Below, piece after piece: positions 1 to 8,523 of a stretch of 64,000 nt of DNA (positions are counted from its first letter, which is position 1; each line of letters opens with the position of its first letter). The stretch comes from Spirabiliibacterium falconis. GTDB taxonomy: Bacteria > Pseudomonadota > Gammaproteobacteria > Enterobacterales > Pasteurellaceae. The stretch spans positions 124,001-188,000 of the forward strand of contig NZ_JABMIJ010000004.1 in the NCBI RefSeq assembly GCF_014885015.1, given 5' to 3'. The translations under genes and the position numbers were made by a program. The notes below the pieces were generated by a model, which was not told the DNA's origin, made no database searches, and worked only from the letters and a program-made list of their open reading frames with translations.

Positions 1-517
1 ACATTTTCAAAACATACTCCGCACCCAATACCACCAGCATCCACGCCTTAAAAGTGCGGTTAATCGTGGAAAAAAACAACACGCCATTTGGCTTAAGTAG
101 CTGTTGACACGCACGCACAACCGCACTTGGGTCTGGCACATGTTCTAACATTTCCATACAGGTAATAACATCGAATTTCTCGCCTTGCTCAGCCACCAAG
201 CTTTCAATCGTTTGCTGACGATAATCAATTTTCAGCCCTTGCATGCTGGCATGTTCACGAGCGATAGCAAGTGGCTGTGGCGACATATCAATACCCACCA
301 CCTGTGCTCCCAAGCGAGCCATGCTCTCACTCAAAATACCGCCCCCGCAGCCCACATCCAACACCCGCTTCCCGACAATCCCATCCGCATACTCGCAAAT
401 ATAGTCCAATCGTTTCGGATTAAGGCGATGAATCGGCTTAAAATCCCCTTCTGGATCCCACCAACTCGCCGCCATTTTGTTAAACTTTTCCACTTCTGCT
501 TGATCAACATTATCCAT
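1..517 (-). CDS. ubiG: Ubiquinone biosynthesis O-methyltransferase (partial)
   Basis: SAM-dependent methyltransferase that carries out both O-methylations of ubiquinone synthesis. About 172 N-terminal residues are visible; the C-terminal part lies beyond base 1. The protein starts [20 protein letters not shown], continues into [14 protein letters not shown], and has the SAM-binding motif LDVGCGGG at about residues 53-60, all typical of UbiG. The ATG at 517-515 is used because it gives the usual UbiG N-terminus. Two USS copies lie inside the gene. The next gene, at 677, runs the other way. Truncation is only by the window edge. Confidence 0.93.
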   Translation of the reverse strand, partial: MDNVDQAEVEKFNKMAASWWDPEGDFKPIHRLNPKRLDYICEYADGIVGKRVLDVGCGGGILSESMARLGAQVVGIDMSPQPLAIAREHASMQGLKIDYRQQTIESLVAEQGEKFDVITCMEMLEHVPDPSAVVRACQQLLKPNGVLFFSTINRTFKAWMLVVLGAEYVLKM

Positions 518-676
518 ACTCAACGTCCCTCAACACCGCACTTTTACATGGTGCTAGTATAGCAAATTTTTGTGCAAGACCGCACTTGATAATCTGCTTG
601 CAATGCACTGTTAAATAGGCTATAAACCTTGCAGTTTTATATAATATTCAGTATTACAAGCTGTTAAGGGCGTGCA

Positions 677-2722
677 ATGGCAAATACAAGGCAAAAATGG
701 AAATTAGAAACCGATGTGAACGACTGGGTTAAACAACAATTAAATACGCTCGGTTTAAAAAAACACACTGACTACAACGAAGAATCCGCCATGTCGGATT
801 ATCTGAAAGAAGCCTTGAAAGGCTCTGCCAAAACCAAAGACAAAACTGCCTTTGGTAAACCCGACTTTCACATCGAAAAATACGCTGTTCCCGTCATTAT
901 TGAAAACAAACTGTCTCTCAAAAAGTTGCTTGCTGAAACCAAAGACGGCATCAAAACAGACGACAAATCCATCAATGCCTATGCCGTTAACGGTGCCTTG
1001 CACTATGCGCGCAATATGATTGCCAGCAACAAATACAAAGAAGTGATTGCCATTGGCTGTGCGGGCGATGACAGCAGCAATATTGCTATCAAAGTCTATT
1101 ACGTCTTTGGTAATGCCGAAAACGCCCATAAAGCGCTACCCACCGTTACCACGCTAGACTTTTTGGAAAACCAACAAAGTTTCGCCGAATTCTATCAAGC
1201 CGCCAAACTTAGCGAAGCCGATAAACACCGCATTCTCATCACCAGTCAGCAAAAACTCAAAGAATACGCCAAAAAGCTCAACAAACTGATGCACAACCAC
1301 AACATCACAGCGCCGCAACGGGTGTTATATGTGTCAGGCATGTTGCTGGCGATGCAAGACATCAAAGACACAAACGACAACATCATTCAAGAAGGACTCA
1401 CGCCAGACGATCTCAAAGGCACGCAAACCGCCAGCAAGCGTGATGGCATACTCATCTCTCAACAAATTAAGGAATATCTCACTGCAAAAAACATTCCTGA
1501 AACCAAAAAAAGTCTCATGCTTGCCTCATTCAGTGAAATCAGCAAAGACAGCCAGCGTGATGAAATCACGGAGCTCGATAAAGCCGTCAGCACGCTGCTT
1601 AAAGACAAAGCAAGCACCAACAAACAAATCTTCACCTTCATCTTTGAAAACATCTACCAATCCATTGATGGAATGGCTGGGCACATCGACATCATGGGTG
1701 AAATGTATTCCGAATTTCTCAAATACGCACTTGGCGACGGCAAAGAAATTGGCATTGTGCTGACCCCGCCATACGTCACCAAAATGATGGCACAAATCCT
1801 CAACATCGGCATGGATAACCGTGTGCTCGACCTTGCCACTGGTTCGGCTGGCTTCTTAATTAGCGCTATGGAGCTGATGATCGAACAAGCCGAAAATAAA
1901 CACGGCAGACACACCACCGCCGCACAAAAGAAAATCCACACCATCAAAACCGAACAACTGCTTGGCATCGAACTCAACGCCGAAATGTACACCCTCGCCG
2001 CCACCAACATGATTTTACGCGGCGACGGCTCGAGCAAAATTGAAAAAGGCAGCGCCTTCAACCGCCCCGAAAATCTATTTACCGATTTCAAAGCCGACCG
2101 CATTTTGCTCAATCCCCCTTTTAGCTTTGAAGAAAACGGCATGCCCTTCATCGCGCACGGGCTGGATAAACTGCAAAAAGGCGGACTGGGCGCAATTATC
2201 ATTCAAGACAGCGCAGGCAGCTGCAAAGCCGTTAACACCAATCAGAAAATGTTGAAAAAACACACTCTGCTCGCCAGCATTAAAATGCCAACCGACCTCT
2301 TTCAACCCATGGCAGGCGTGCAAACCAGTATTTATGTTTTCCAAGCGCACACACCGCATGACTTTGAAAGATCAGTCAAATTCATCGACTTTCGCAACGA
2401 TGGCTACAAACGCACCGAACGCAGCCTAAATGAAATCGACTCGCCCAACGCGCGCTACCAAGACATCATCAAAATCTACAAAGCCGGTCTTGCGGCGAAA
2501 GTCCACGAAGGGCTATGGCATTTAAACGACATCTATGTTGAAGACTTCATCACCGATAGCGGCGCCGACTGGAACTTTGACCAACACAAAAAAATTGACA
2601 CCCGCCCGACGCTTGCCGATTTCAAAAAAACTGTCAGTGAGTATCTCGCGTGGGAGGTCTCGAATATCTTAAAAGGACAAAATACGGAAAATGCCAAACT
2701 GGGAAAGCGGAAACCCACTTAA
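677..2722 (+). CDS. BcgI-like (type IIB/IIG) restriction-modification protein, nuclease plus N6-adenine methylase
   Basis: Combined restriction and methylation subunit of 681 aa. The N-terminus has a PD-(D/E)XK nuclease motif (Asp63 in GKPDF, Glu76 and Lys78 in IIENK). A helical region follows, then an HsdM-type methylase with motif I DLATGSAGF at about 385-393 and catalytic NPPF at about 479-482. Fusion of nuclease and methylase followed by a separate specificity gene is the BcgI A/B arrangement. No HsdR helicase is nearby, so a type I system is unlikely. The 3' end overlaps the next gene by 73 bp. The gene contains no complete USS, unusual for 2 kb here, which suggests acquisition. Start ATG 677 has a modest AAGG upstream. 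Confidence 0.85.
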   Translation: MANTRQKWKLETDVNDWVKQQLNTLGLKKHTDYNEESAMSDYLKEALKGSAKTKDKTAFGKPDFHIEKYAVPVIIENKLSLKKLLAETKDGIKTDDKSINAYAVNGALHYARNMIASNKYKEVIAIGCAGDDSSNIAIKVYYVFGNAENAHKALPTVTTLDFLENQQSFAEFYQAAKLSEADKHRILITSQQKLKEYAKKLNKLMHNHNITAPQRVLYVSGMLLAMQDIKDTNDNIIQEGLTPDDLKGTQTASKRDGILISQQIKEYLTAKNIPETKKSLMLASFSEISKDSQRDEITELDKAVSTLLKDKASTNKQIFTFIFENIYQSIDGMAGHIDIMGEMYSEFLKYALGDGKEIGIVLTPPYVTKMMAQILNIGMDNRVLDLATGSAGFLISAMELMIEQAENKHGRHTTAAQKKIHTIKTEQLLGIELNAEMYTLAATNMILRGDGSSKIEKGSAFNRPENLFTDFKADRILLNPPFSFEENGMPFIAHGLDKLQKGGLGAIIIQDSAGSCKAVNTNQKMLKKHTLLASIKMPTDLFQPMAGVQTSIYVFQAHTPHDFERSVKFIDFRNDGYKRTERSLNEIDSPNARYQDIIKIYKAGLAAKVHEGLWHLNDIYVEDFITDSGADWNFDQHKKIDTRPTLADFKKTVSEYLAWEVSNILKGQNTENAKLGKRKPT

Positions 2723-3486
2723 CCGCACAATTACAAGCAGTTAAGTGGGGCGAATTTAAAATTGGGGATTTGTTTGAAATAGAAACATCAGCTAAACGCT
2801 TTGATGCCAATAAAATTACGCTCTCTGAAACAGGCTATCCCTATGTTGTCCGCACCTCACAAAATAACGGCATTAAAGGCTACCTGAAAGAAAACGAATG
2901 CTATTTAAATGATGGCAATACCATATCGCTTGGACAAGATACCGCCACCGTTTTTTATCAAAAAACCCCCTATTTTACGGGTGATAAAATTAAAATTGTC
3001 AAAGCCAAAACAGGATTTTTGAGTGCTAAAAATGCTCAATTTATTTTGACGCTGATGGAAAAAACGTTCAGCACCTTTTCATGGGGTAGCTCAAGTTTTA
3101 ACGTAGAAATTTTAAGCAAGCAAAAAATCCAACTTCCCTTGAAACACGGTATTGAATACCAACCCTTGAGGCCGTCTGAAAAAACCGATTTCAGCGGAGA
3201 AAATGCCGATACAGACCACCAAAGTGCGGTTGACAAAGCCTATCAAGATTATATCAATCAAATTGATTTTGAATTTATCGAGCGCTTCGTCGCGGAGCTC
3301 GAAGCACTCCGCGTCGCGGAGCTCGAAGCGTATTTGCTCGCCACAGGGCTCACAAATACGCAACTTTCTGCTAGTGAGCAGAAAGTAATTGACGAGTTCG
3401 CATCAGATATGGTAGGGGGGGTAGAGCATGGCAAAAATTCCGTTTCGACCAAATATTCAACCAAATCAAACAAGGCAGAAGATTGA
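2650..3486 (+). CDS. Specificity (S) subunit, N-terminal part with first target-recognition domain
   Basis: DNA-recognition subunit partnering the upstream BcgI-like protein. Residues ~33-170 form a first HsdS-type recognition domain, beginning WGEFKIGDLFEIET. A helical spacer carries the tandem peptides VAELEALR/VAELEAY. The frame then crosses a G7 run at 3415-3421 and soon stops at 3484-3486, replacing the second recognition domain with an unrelated tail. One more G (or two fewer) would join this frame to 3423-3944 and give one two-domain subunit. The only standard in-frame start is GTG 2650, inside the previous gene. An ATG at 2691 with a better ribosome site is in another frame and stops at 2742, so the true start is uncertain. 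Confidence 0.72.
   Translation: MGGLEYLKRTKYGKCQTGKAETHLTAQLQAVKWGEFKIGDLFEIETSAKRFDANKITLSETGYPYVVRTSQNNGIKGYLKENECYLNDGNTISLGQDTATVFYQKTPYFTGDKIKIVKAKTGFLSAKNAQFILTLMEKTFSTFSWGSSSFNVEILSKQKIQLPLKHGIEYQPLRPSEKTDFSGENADTDHQSAVDKAYQDYINQIDFEFIERFVAELEALRVAELEAYLLATGLTNTQLSASEQKVIDEFASDMVGGVEHGKNSVSTKYSTKSNKAED
3289..3329 (+). repeat. 24-bp tandem duplication in the S-subunit spacer
   Basis: The 17-bp core gtcgcggagctcgaagc occurs at 3289-3305 and again at 3313-3329, period 24 bp. It encodes VAELEALR followed by VAELEA. The unit is a multiple of three, so copy-number change would lengthen or shorten the helix between the recognition domains without breaking the frame. Confidence 0.85.
3415..3421 (+). 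repeat. G7 homopolymer at the S-subunit frame break
   Basis: Seven consecutive G bases lie where the reading frame must shift by one to join the two recognition domains. Homopolymeric G tracts are typical slipped-strand sites. Eight or five G would give an uninterrupted fusion of about 431 codons from GTG 2650. Confidence 0.85.
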
Positions 3487-3944
3487 AAAAAGAAGACCAA
3501 CTTTCAGGTAGCCTCCCCTTTGTTATGGCAGGCACAACCAATACGGGCGTGGTCAACTACATATCCAACCCCGTTGCCAGTTTTCCCACTAACGCCATTA
3601 CCGTTGATATTTTTGGCAATACGTTTTATCGCAATTATGCCTTTGGTGCAGGCGATGATACGGGCGTTTACTGGCATGATAAAAATCATTACACCAAAGA
3701 AACCATGCTATTTTTCACCGCTGCCATGAGCCGAACATTAGCAGGACGTTTCTCATACGGTAAAAAACTCCGTAGTTCACAAAGTTTAGATATTGAAATG
3801 TGGCTGCCTGAAAAAAACGGCGCACCCGACTACGACTACATGCAAACCCTAATTTCTGCCGTGCAAAAATTGGTTATTAAAGACGTTGTCGCTTACGCCG
3901 ACGCCAAAATCGCCGCCACTAAAGCCGTGATTAATAGGGCATAA
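3483..3944 (+). CDS. Specificity (S) subunit, C-terminal part with second target-recognition domain (out of frame)
   Basis: Second recognition domain of the same specificity protein. The homologous frame is open from 3393 and reads WQKFRFDQIFNQIKQGRR at 3429-3482, a classic domain start, then LKKEDQLSGSLPFVMAGTTN. It ends in a helical tail (MQTLISAVQKLVIKDVV) as HsdS proteins do. With the G7 tract as sequenced it is not in frame with the upstream part. The nominal start is TTG 3483, which overlaps the upstream stop as TTGA, so a coupled but N-terminally clipped domain is conceivable. More likely this is the off state of a phase-variable gene. Whether the half-domain is made is unknown. Confidence 0.68.
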   Translation: MKKEDQLSGSLPFVMAGTTNTGVVNYISNPVASFPTNAITVDIFGNTFYRNYAFGAGDDTGVYWHDKNHYTKETMLFFTAAMSRTLAGRFSYGKKLRSSQSLDIEMWLPEKNGAPDYDYMQTLISAVQKLVIKDVVAYADAKIAATKAVINRA

Positions 3945-4006
3945 ATGTGCGGTCAACCGCACTTTCCTTCACGCACAAAAAAACCACGCCTTGGCGTGGT
4001 TTTTAA
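3944..4006. terminator. Inverted USS pair plus rho-independent terminator
   Basis: An imperfect inverted USS pair (GTGCGGT-CA-ACCGCAC, 3947-3962) is followed by a strong hairpin CCACGCC-TT-GGCGTGG (3984-3999) flanked by A and T runs. It sits between the converging S-subunit and peroxiredoxin genes and should stop transcription from both sides. Confidence 0.8.
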
Positions 4007-4017
4007 ATGTTTGACGA

Positions 4018-4620
4018 TTATAGGTCGTTGGCGTTTTTCTTGAGGTATGCCGCAACGCCGTCTGGGTTGTCTTTCATACCTTCTTTGCCTTTCGCCCATT
4101 GTGCTGGGCACACTTCGCCGTGTTCTTCGTGGAATTGAAGTGCGTCAACCATACGCAACATTTCGTCAATGTTACGACCTAATGGTAAGTCATTAACCAC
4201 TTGGTGGCGAACCACGCCGTTTTTGTCGATAAGGAATGAGGCACGTAATGCCACGCCCGCTTCTGGGTGCTCAATGCCGAATGCTTTGGCGATGTCGTGA
4301 CGCACGTCAGCAACGAGTGGATATTGCACTTCACCGATACCGCCTTTGTCGGTCGGAGTTTTACGCCATGCGTTGTGGGTAAATTGTGAGTCGATTGAAA
4401 TACCAATCACTTCCACGCCACGATCTTGGAATTCTTTATAACGGTGGTCGAATGCGATTAGCTCAGATGGGCACACAAAGGTGAAGTCAAGTGGGTAAAA
4501 GAATACCACTGCTGCACGGCCTGCAACGTGTTTTTTGAAGTTGAAGTTATCAACAATTTCACCATTGCCTAATACAGCAGACGCTGTAAAATCAGGGGCT
4601 TGACGAGTAACTAAAACCAT
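4018..4620 (-). CDS. 2-Cys peroxiredoxin (AhpC/TSA family)
   Basis: Cytoplasmic thiol peroxidase reducing H2O2, organic hydroperoxides or peroxynitrite. The peroxidatic cysteine is Cys50 in DFTFVCPSEL and the resolving cysteine is Cys171 in GEVCPAQW, so it is a typical 2-Cys enzyme. Thr and Arg active-site partners (PLDFTF; VALRASFLID) are present. At 200 aa it matches the family. The ATG at 4620 has AGGAG just upstream. No ahpF-like reductase is adjacent, so the electron donor cannot be told from context. It is monocistronic, with a terminator downstream and divergent metC upstream. Confidence 0.93.
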   Translation of the reverse strand: MVLVTRQAPDFTASAVLGNGEIVDNFNFKKHVAGRAAVVFFYPLDFTFVCPSELIAFDHRYKEFQDRGVEVIGISIDSQFTHNAWRKTPTDKGGIGEVQYPLVADVRHDIAKAFGIEHPEAGVALRASFLIDKNGVVRHQVVNDLPLGRNIDEMLRMVDALQFHEEHGEVCPAQWAKGKEGMKDNPDGVAAYLKKNANDL

Positions 4621-4766
4621 AATTTCTCCTGTTTTAACGTAAGTTTGGCTTGCGCCTTGAGAAAAGCATTGCTGCTTTATATCAAATCATTATACCGCAC
4701 TTTTGATCAAAAATCCCTACACGAAATCTATTTTAGCAATAGATTTTTCCAATTAACCGCCAATCC

Positions 4767-4795
4767 TTGCACAATGGAAAATTAACGATTATTGT
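4767..4795 (+). promoter_or_regulatory. Possible sigma-70 promoter of metC
   Basis: TTGCAC at 4767-4772 and TATTGT at 4790-4795, separated by 17 bp, lie about 30 bp before the metC start. The -10 match is only four of six, so this is tentative. The rest of the 204-bp gap between the peroxiredoxin gene and metC shows nothing I recognise. Confidence 0.35.
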
Positions 4796-4824
4796 AATGC
4801 TATGATGTTGCAAAAGAGGTATTT

Positions 4825-6021
4825 ATGCAAGAGAAAAAAACAAGTCAACTAGCAACCAGCGTGGTGCATGCTGGGCGTGATAAACGTTACACGCAAAGTG
4901 CGGTCAACCCTGTGGTGCAACGTGCGTCATCACTGACCTTTGAAAGCCTTGCACAAAAAAAAGAGGCGACCAAAAATCGTGCGAACAAAGCGTTATTTTA
5001 TGGACGCCGTGGCACGTTGACCCATTTTGCACTGCAAGATGCCATGTGTGAACTGGAAGGTGGTGCGGGTTGTTACCTGTTCCCCTGTGGGGCTGCGGCG
5101 GTAACCAACACGATTTTAGCGTTTGTGAAAAGCGGTGATCACCTGCTTGTCAGTGGTGCCGCCTACGAGCCAACCCAAGAATTTTGCCAGCAAGTGCTCG
5201 CACGTTTTAACGTATCAACCACCTTTTATGACCCGATGGATGGGGCTGAGATTGCCAAGCTAATTCGCCCTGAAACCAGGGTGCTTTTTTTAGAATCGCC
5301 AAGCTCCCTTACTCTTGAAGTGCCTGATATTCCTGCGATTGTGCAAGCGGCACGAGCGGTCAATCCTGAGATTGTCATTATTATGGATAATACATGGGCG
5401 GCGGGTGTACTCTTCCCTGCACTAAAATTCGGGGTCGATATTTCTGTTCAAGCGGGCACCAAATATTTGGTGGGGCATTCTGATGTAATGATCGGTACTG
5501 CTGTGGCTAATGCGCGCACATGGGATACCTTGCGTGAGCAGGCCTATTTAATGGGGCAAATGGCAGACGCCGATAGTGCTTACACCACCTTGCGTGGGCT
5601 GCGCACCTTAAAAGTGCGGTTAGCACAACATGAAAAGAACAGCCTAGCCGTTGCCAAATGGCTCAGTGAAAGAGAGGAAGTCGCACGCGTATTTCACCCC
5701 GCTATGCCAAGCTGCCCAGGGCATAGCTGCTTCAAACGTGATTTTATCGGGGCTAGTGGGCTATTCTCATTTGAATTAAACCGCACGTTAACTCATGAAG
5801 AGCTTGAACGCTTTTTCGATCACTTTTCACTGTTCACGATGGCGTACTCGTGGGGCGGATTTGAATCGTTGATTTTATACAATCAACCAAGCGAAATTGC
5901 CCGTATCCGCCCAGGCATTACACGCACACTGCAAGGCACCTTAATCCGTGTTCATATCGGGTTAGAAGATGTCGACGATCTGATCGCCGATCTTGACCGT
6001 GCTTTTGCACGCATTCAATAA
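4825..6021 (+). CDS. metC: Cystathionine beta-lyase
   Basis: PLP enzyme cleaving L-cystathionine to homocysteine, ammonia and pyruvate in methionine synthesis. It has the Cys/Met-metabolism fold: PLP-phosphate motif YGRRGTLTH (59-67), Asp188 in IIMDNTW, and the Schiff-base lysine Lys213 in [13 protein letters not shown]. The tail SWGGFESL and RVHIGLED is typical of beta-lyases rather than cystathionine gamma-synthase. Length (398 aa) matches E. coli MetC (395). Start ATG 4825 follows AGAGG. It stands alone and ends at an inverted-USS terminator. Confidence 0.93.
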   Translation: MQEKKTSQLATSVVHAGRDKRYTQSAVNPVVQRASSLTFESLAQKKEATKNRANKALFYGRRGTLTHFALQDAMCELEGGAGCYLFPCGAAAVTNTILAFVKSGDHLLVSGAAYEPTQEFCQQVLARFNVSTTFYDPMDGAEIAKLIRPETRVLFLESPSSLTLEVPDIPAIVQAARAVNPEIVIIMDNTWAAGVLFPALKFGVDISVQAGTKYLVGHSDVMIGTAVANARTWDTLREQAYLMGQMADADSAYTTLRGLRTLKVRLAQHEKNSLAVAKWLSEREEVARVFHPAMPSCPGHSCFKRDFIGASGLFSFELNRTLTHEELERFFDHFSLFTMAYSWGGFESLILYNQPSEIARIRPGITRTLQGTLIRVHIGLEDVDDLIADLDRAFARIQ

Positions 6022-6026
6022 GCCAA

Positions 6027-6052
6027 ACCGCACTTTTCATACAAAGTGCGGT
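6027..6052. terminator. Inverted USS pair between metC and ycjF
   Basis: ACCGCACTTT (6027-6036) and AAAGTGCGGT (6043-6052) form a hairpin with a six-base loop right after the metC stop and just before the ycjF stop. It probably serves both converging genes. Confidence 0.75.
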
Positions 6053-6057
6053 CGAGT

Positions 6058-7113
6058 TTAACGATATTCGTGCTCGCTGACCGCACTTTTATTGTGTTTG
6101 AACATGGTATCTTTAATCACGCCCAAAAGCTCTTGATGGATAATGCTCAAGCGTGGTTTCTCATCAGGCATAAACGCCAATGGGCGGCAAAATTCCATGG
6201 TTTTGATGCCTAATCGCGCAGTCAACAAGCCTACCCCCAAGCCTTGCGCTGCACGGGCAGAGAGTTTCGCCATAAGATCTTTTGACAGCCAATCCATGCC
6301 AATTTCATGCACTAATTCCGTCGCCCCCGCAAATGCCATATTCACCAGCACCATGCGCAATAGACGAATGCGGCTAAAATAGCCAAGCTCAATGCCGTAG
6401 AGCTTAGCAATGCGGTTGATTAATGCCAAATTACGCCACGCCACAAACAGCACATCCACAATCGCCAGCGGGCTGACTGCCACAATCACAGCCGATTCCG
6501 CCGCACTTTTGCTCACTAATTTGCGAGCTTGTTTATCAAGATCACGCAAAATGTTCTGCGAAAATAAAAAACGCACTTCCGTTGCACTATGCTCATCGCT
6601 GACTTGCTCTTGCCAACGTAACACACGAGCATCGTCGGGGGAAAGTTGCATATTGTGAATAATGGCATGGCATAGCCTGCGTGCTTGTTCATTATCGGCA
6701 CCAAGTGCGGTCGGGGCATGCAAAAGTTGTTCACTTTCCTGCTGTATTTGGGCACGGCGACGTAAGGTGCGTAACCGCCAATATTCACGCCAAAGTGCGG
6801 TTAATCCTAGGCAAACTACGCCGAAAGTCACGATCGCAAACACCAGTGTGATCCATTGATTATGAGAATAACTATCAATAATCCACTGCACCGATTGCGC
6901 CACCGTCGCCCCTAAAAAAAGAACAATAATCGCACTGACGAGGCGTTTCCACCAGCGTGGCTTAGGCGTTGCAATCCGTTCAAATTGTGTTTCGATTGGT
7001 GTTTCATCACTCAAATCGGGCGTAACTTTTGCTGCCTCAAACTCTTTTTTTGCCTTAAAATCGTCCGTTTTGTGTTCATTATCGGCTGGCAACGTAAAAT
7101 ATTTTTTATCCAT
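6058..7113 (-). CDS. ycjF: YcjF/UPF0283 family inner membrane protein
   Basis: Membrane protein of unknown function that accompanies YcjX. The start MDKKYFTLPADNEH at 7113 is chosen over an upstream in-frame ATG (7188) because it has GGAG at proper spacing and nearly abuts the ycjX stop (7115). Two membrane segments lie at about residues 60-115 (WWKRLVSAIIVLFLGA and WITLVFAIVTFGVVCLGL). A conserved soluble C-terminal half follows (ESAVIVAVSPLAIVDVLF, ATELVHEIGMDWLS). It is the last gene of pspB-pspC-ycjX-ycjF, which ties it to envelope stress. At 351 aa it has the family length. Confidence 0.88.
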   Translation of the reverse strand: MDKKYFTLPADNEHKTDDFKAKKEFEAAKVTPDLSDETPIETQFERIATPKPRWWKRLVSAIIVLFLGATVAQSVQWIIDSYSHNQWITLVFAIVTFGVVCLGLTALWREYWRLRTLRRRAQIQQESEQLLHAPTALGADNEQARRLCHAIIHNMQLSPDDARVLRWQEQVSDEHSATEVRFLFSQNILRDLDKQARKLVSKSAAESAVIVAVSPLAIVDVLFVAWRNLALINRIAKLYGIELGYFSRIRLLRMVLVNMAFAGATELVHEIGMDWLSKDLMAKLSARAAQGLGVGLLTARLGIKTMEFCRPLAFMPDEKPRLSIIHQELLGVIKDTMFKHNKSAVSEHEYR

Positions 7114-7114
7114 A

Positions 7115-8521
7115 TCACTCCAACTTATCGGCAAGCAAAAACTGTAATACACTATCCATACGCAAGTGCGGTATGCGTTCGCCATCAATCAGTGCTTGCG
7201 GTTCAAATTGATCAAATTCAAAATGGTTCTTTTCCCAAAAGTCGGCTGTCGGCAGACGCGCTGGCACGCTTCCTGGAAACACAACAACTGGCTTGCCATC
7301 TCGGCTGCGTACTCCCTGCAATGCTTTCATTTTTTCGCCGCCCTCTTCCACTAATACTGGCGTGGTGGCACGCACGGCGGCAATGGCCGCGTAATCATTC
7401 TCAACGCCAATAAAATTCATATGCTGCCCGCCCTCTTGCATTAATTGTCGCATTAACGCCACTAAATTTGGGATTTGATCGGCGGTAATGTGATCCGCTT
7501 TGCTTGCCACAAACAGCAATTTGTCTATTTGTGGCGAAAATAATCGGCTTAATAAAGAGCGTTGCCCGTAGTGAAAATTACTGAATAATTGCCGCAGACT
7601 TTCTTTCGTTTCCATAAACGCTTGTTGACTATAATTCAAGGGCGTTAAACAATCTGCTAAAATAATTTGACGATCAAACTGACTAAAATAGCGTTCGTAA
7701 AAGCCTTTAACAATCGTGTTACGGTAATACTCATAGCGTTTTTTGAGTATTGAAAAATAGCTATGCTTATCGCTTTTTTCATAGGCTTGCCACTGTGCTT
7801 CGCTCAATGTTAGCAGAGGAAAAAACTGCAACGCTGGTGCACCTTGCAATTCGCCTGGCAGGACAAAATGCCCTGGCTGAATATAATGCAATCCCTGTGC
7901 TTTACACTGGTGGAGAAAATCGGTGTAAAGCCCCGCCAATGTCGCCAGCACGTCTTCATTCGCCTTTGCACTTAAATCAAGCTGCTCAACCGCACTTTGC
8001 CATTTTTCACCGAGCGTAAGACGCACGCCTGAATGTATAGTTTGTAGGCTTTGCGACCACGCTTTAAAATCGAGCCCCAGTAAAGGTAAATCCAACAGCC
8101 ACTCGCCAGGATAATCTAAGATATTGAGATATAACGTGCTTTCTGATTTAACATGACGTAATAAACTTTTGCTATGACGGTAGCGAATAGCAAGGCGAAT
8201 AGCACTAATGCCCCGTGTGGACTGACACCACTGTGGTGGATTTTGCCGCAAACTTGCCATATTCGCTTCATAATCAAAGCGTGGGATACTCAAATTTTCT
8301 TGTTCCACGCGTTTAACGGCTACAATATCACCACGCCGTGCGGGTGCAAAAAACGGTAAATGAGCCCCATTCGTCTGATTTAAAGTCAACAGTTGGTTGA
8401 CCAGGCTGGTGATAAAGGCCGTTTTACCACTTTGGCTTAATCCCGTGACCGCAAGATTTAACGAACGGTCAAGCCCTCGGTTGACGAAATCTTCCACTTC
8501 ACGTTGCAGTTTGCTTAACAT
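7115..8521 (-). CDS. ycjX: YcjX-like P-loop NTPase
   Basis: Putative GTPase of the YcjX family (DUF463). The Walker A motif is GLSQSGKTAF, residues ~27-36, after a short N-terminal helix; YLNILDYPGEWLLDLP looks like the G3/Walker B region and VASKADHITADQ like a G4 (base-specificity) motif. In related bacteria ycjXF are co-expressed with psp genes and linked to membrane stress, but the molecular role is not settled. It lies 2 bp after pspC and almost touches ycjF, so the four genes form one operon. Length 468 aa is usual. Start ATG 8521. Confidence 0.9.
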   Translation of the reverse strand: MLSKLQREVEDFVNRGLDRSLNLAVTGLSQSGKTAFITSLVNQLLTLNQTNGAHLPFFAPARRGDIVAVKRVEQENLSIPRFDYEANMASLRQNPPQWCQSTRGISAIRLAIRYRHSKSLLRHVKSESTLYLNILDYPGEWLLDLPLLGLDFKAWSQSLQTIHSGVRLTLGEKWQSAVEQLDLSAKANEDVLATLAGLYTDFLHQCKAQGLHYIQPGHFVLPGELQGAPALQFFPLLTLSEAQWQAYEKSDKHSYFSILKKRYEYYRNTIVKGFYERYFSQFDRQIILADCLTPLNYSQQAFMETKESLRQLFSNFHYGQRSLLSRLFSPQIDKLLFVASKADHITADQIPNLVALMRQLMQEGGQHMNFIGVENDYAAIAAVRATTPVLVEEGGEKMKALQGVRSRDGKPVVVFPGSVPARLPTADFWEKNHFEFDQFEPQALIDGERIPHLRMDSVLQFLLADKLE

Positions 8522-8523
8522 AA

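Noticed and set aside
185-562. 125-codon plus-strand ORF
   Set aside because: It is antisense to the clear UbiG reading on the minus strand and has no ribosome site or recognisable content.
1654-2202. 182-codon minus-strand ORF inside the BcgI-like gene
   Set aside because: Shadow of the methylase gene, covering its catalytic motifs on the other strand.
3423-3482. Programmed ribosomal frameshifting as the explanation for the split S gene
   Set aside because: There is no slippery heptamer of the X-XXY-YYZ kind with a downstream pseudoknot that I can see; the G7 tract fits replication slippage better.
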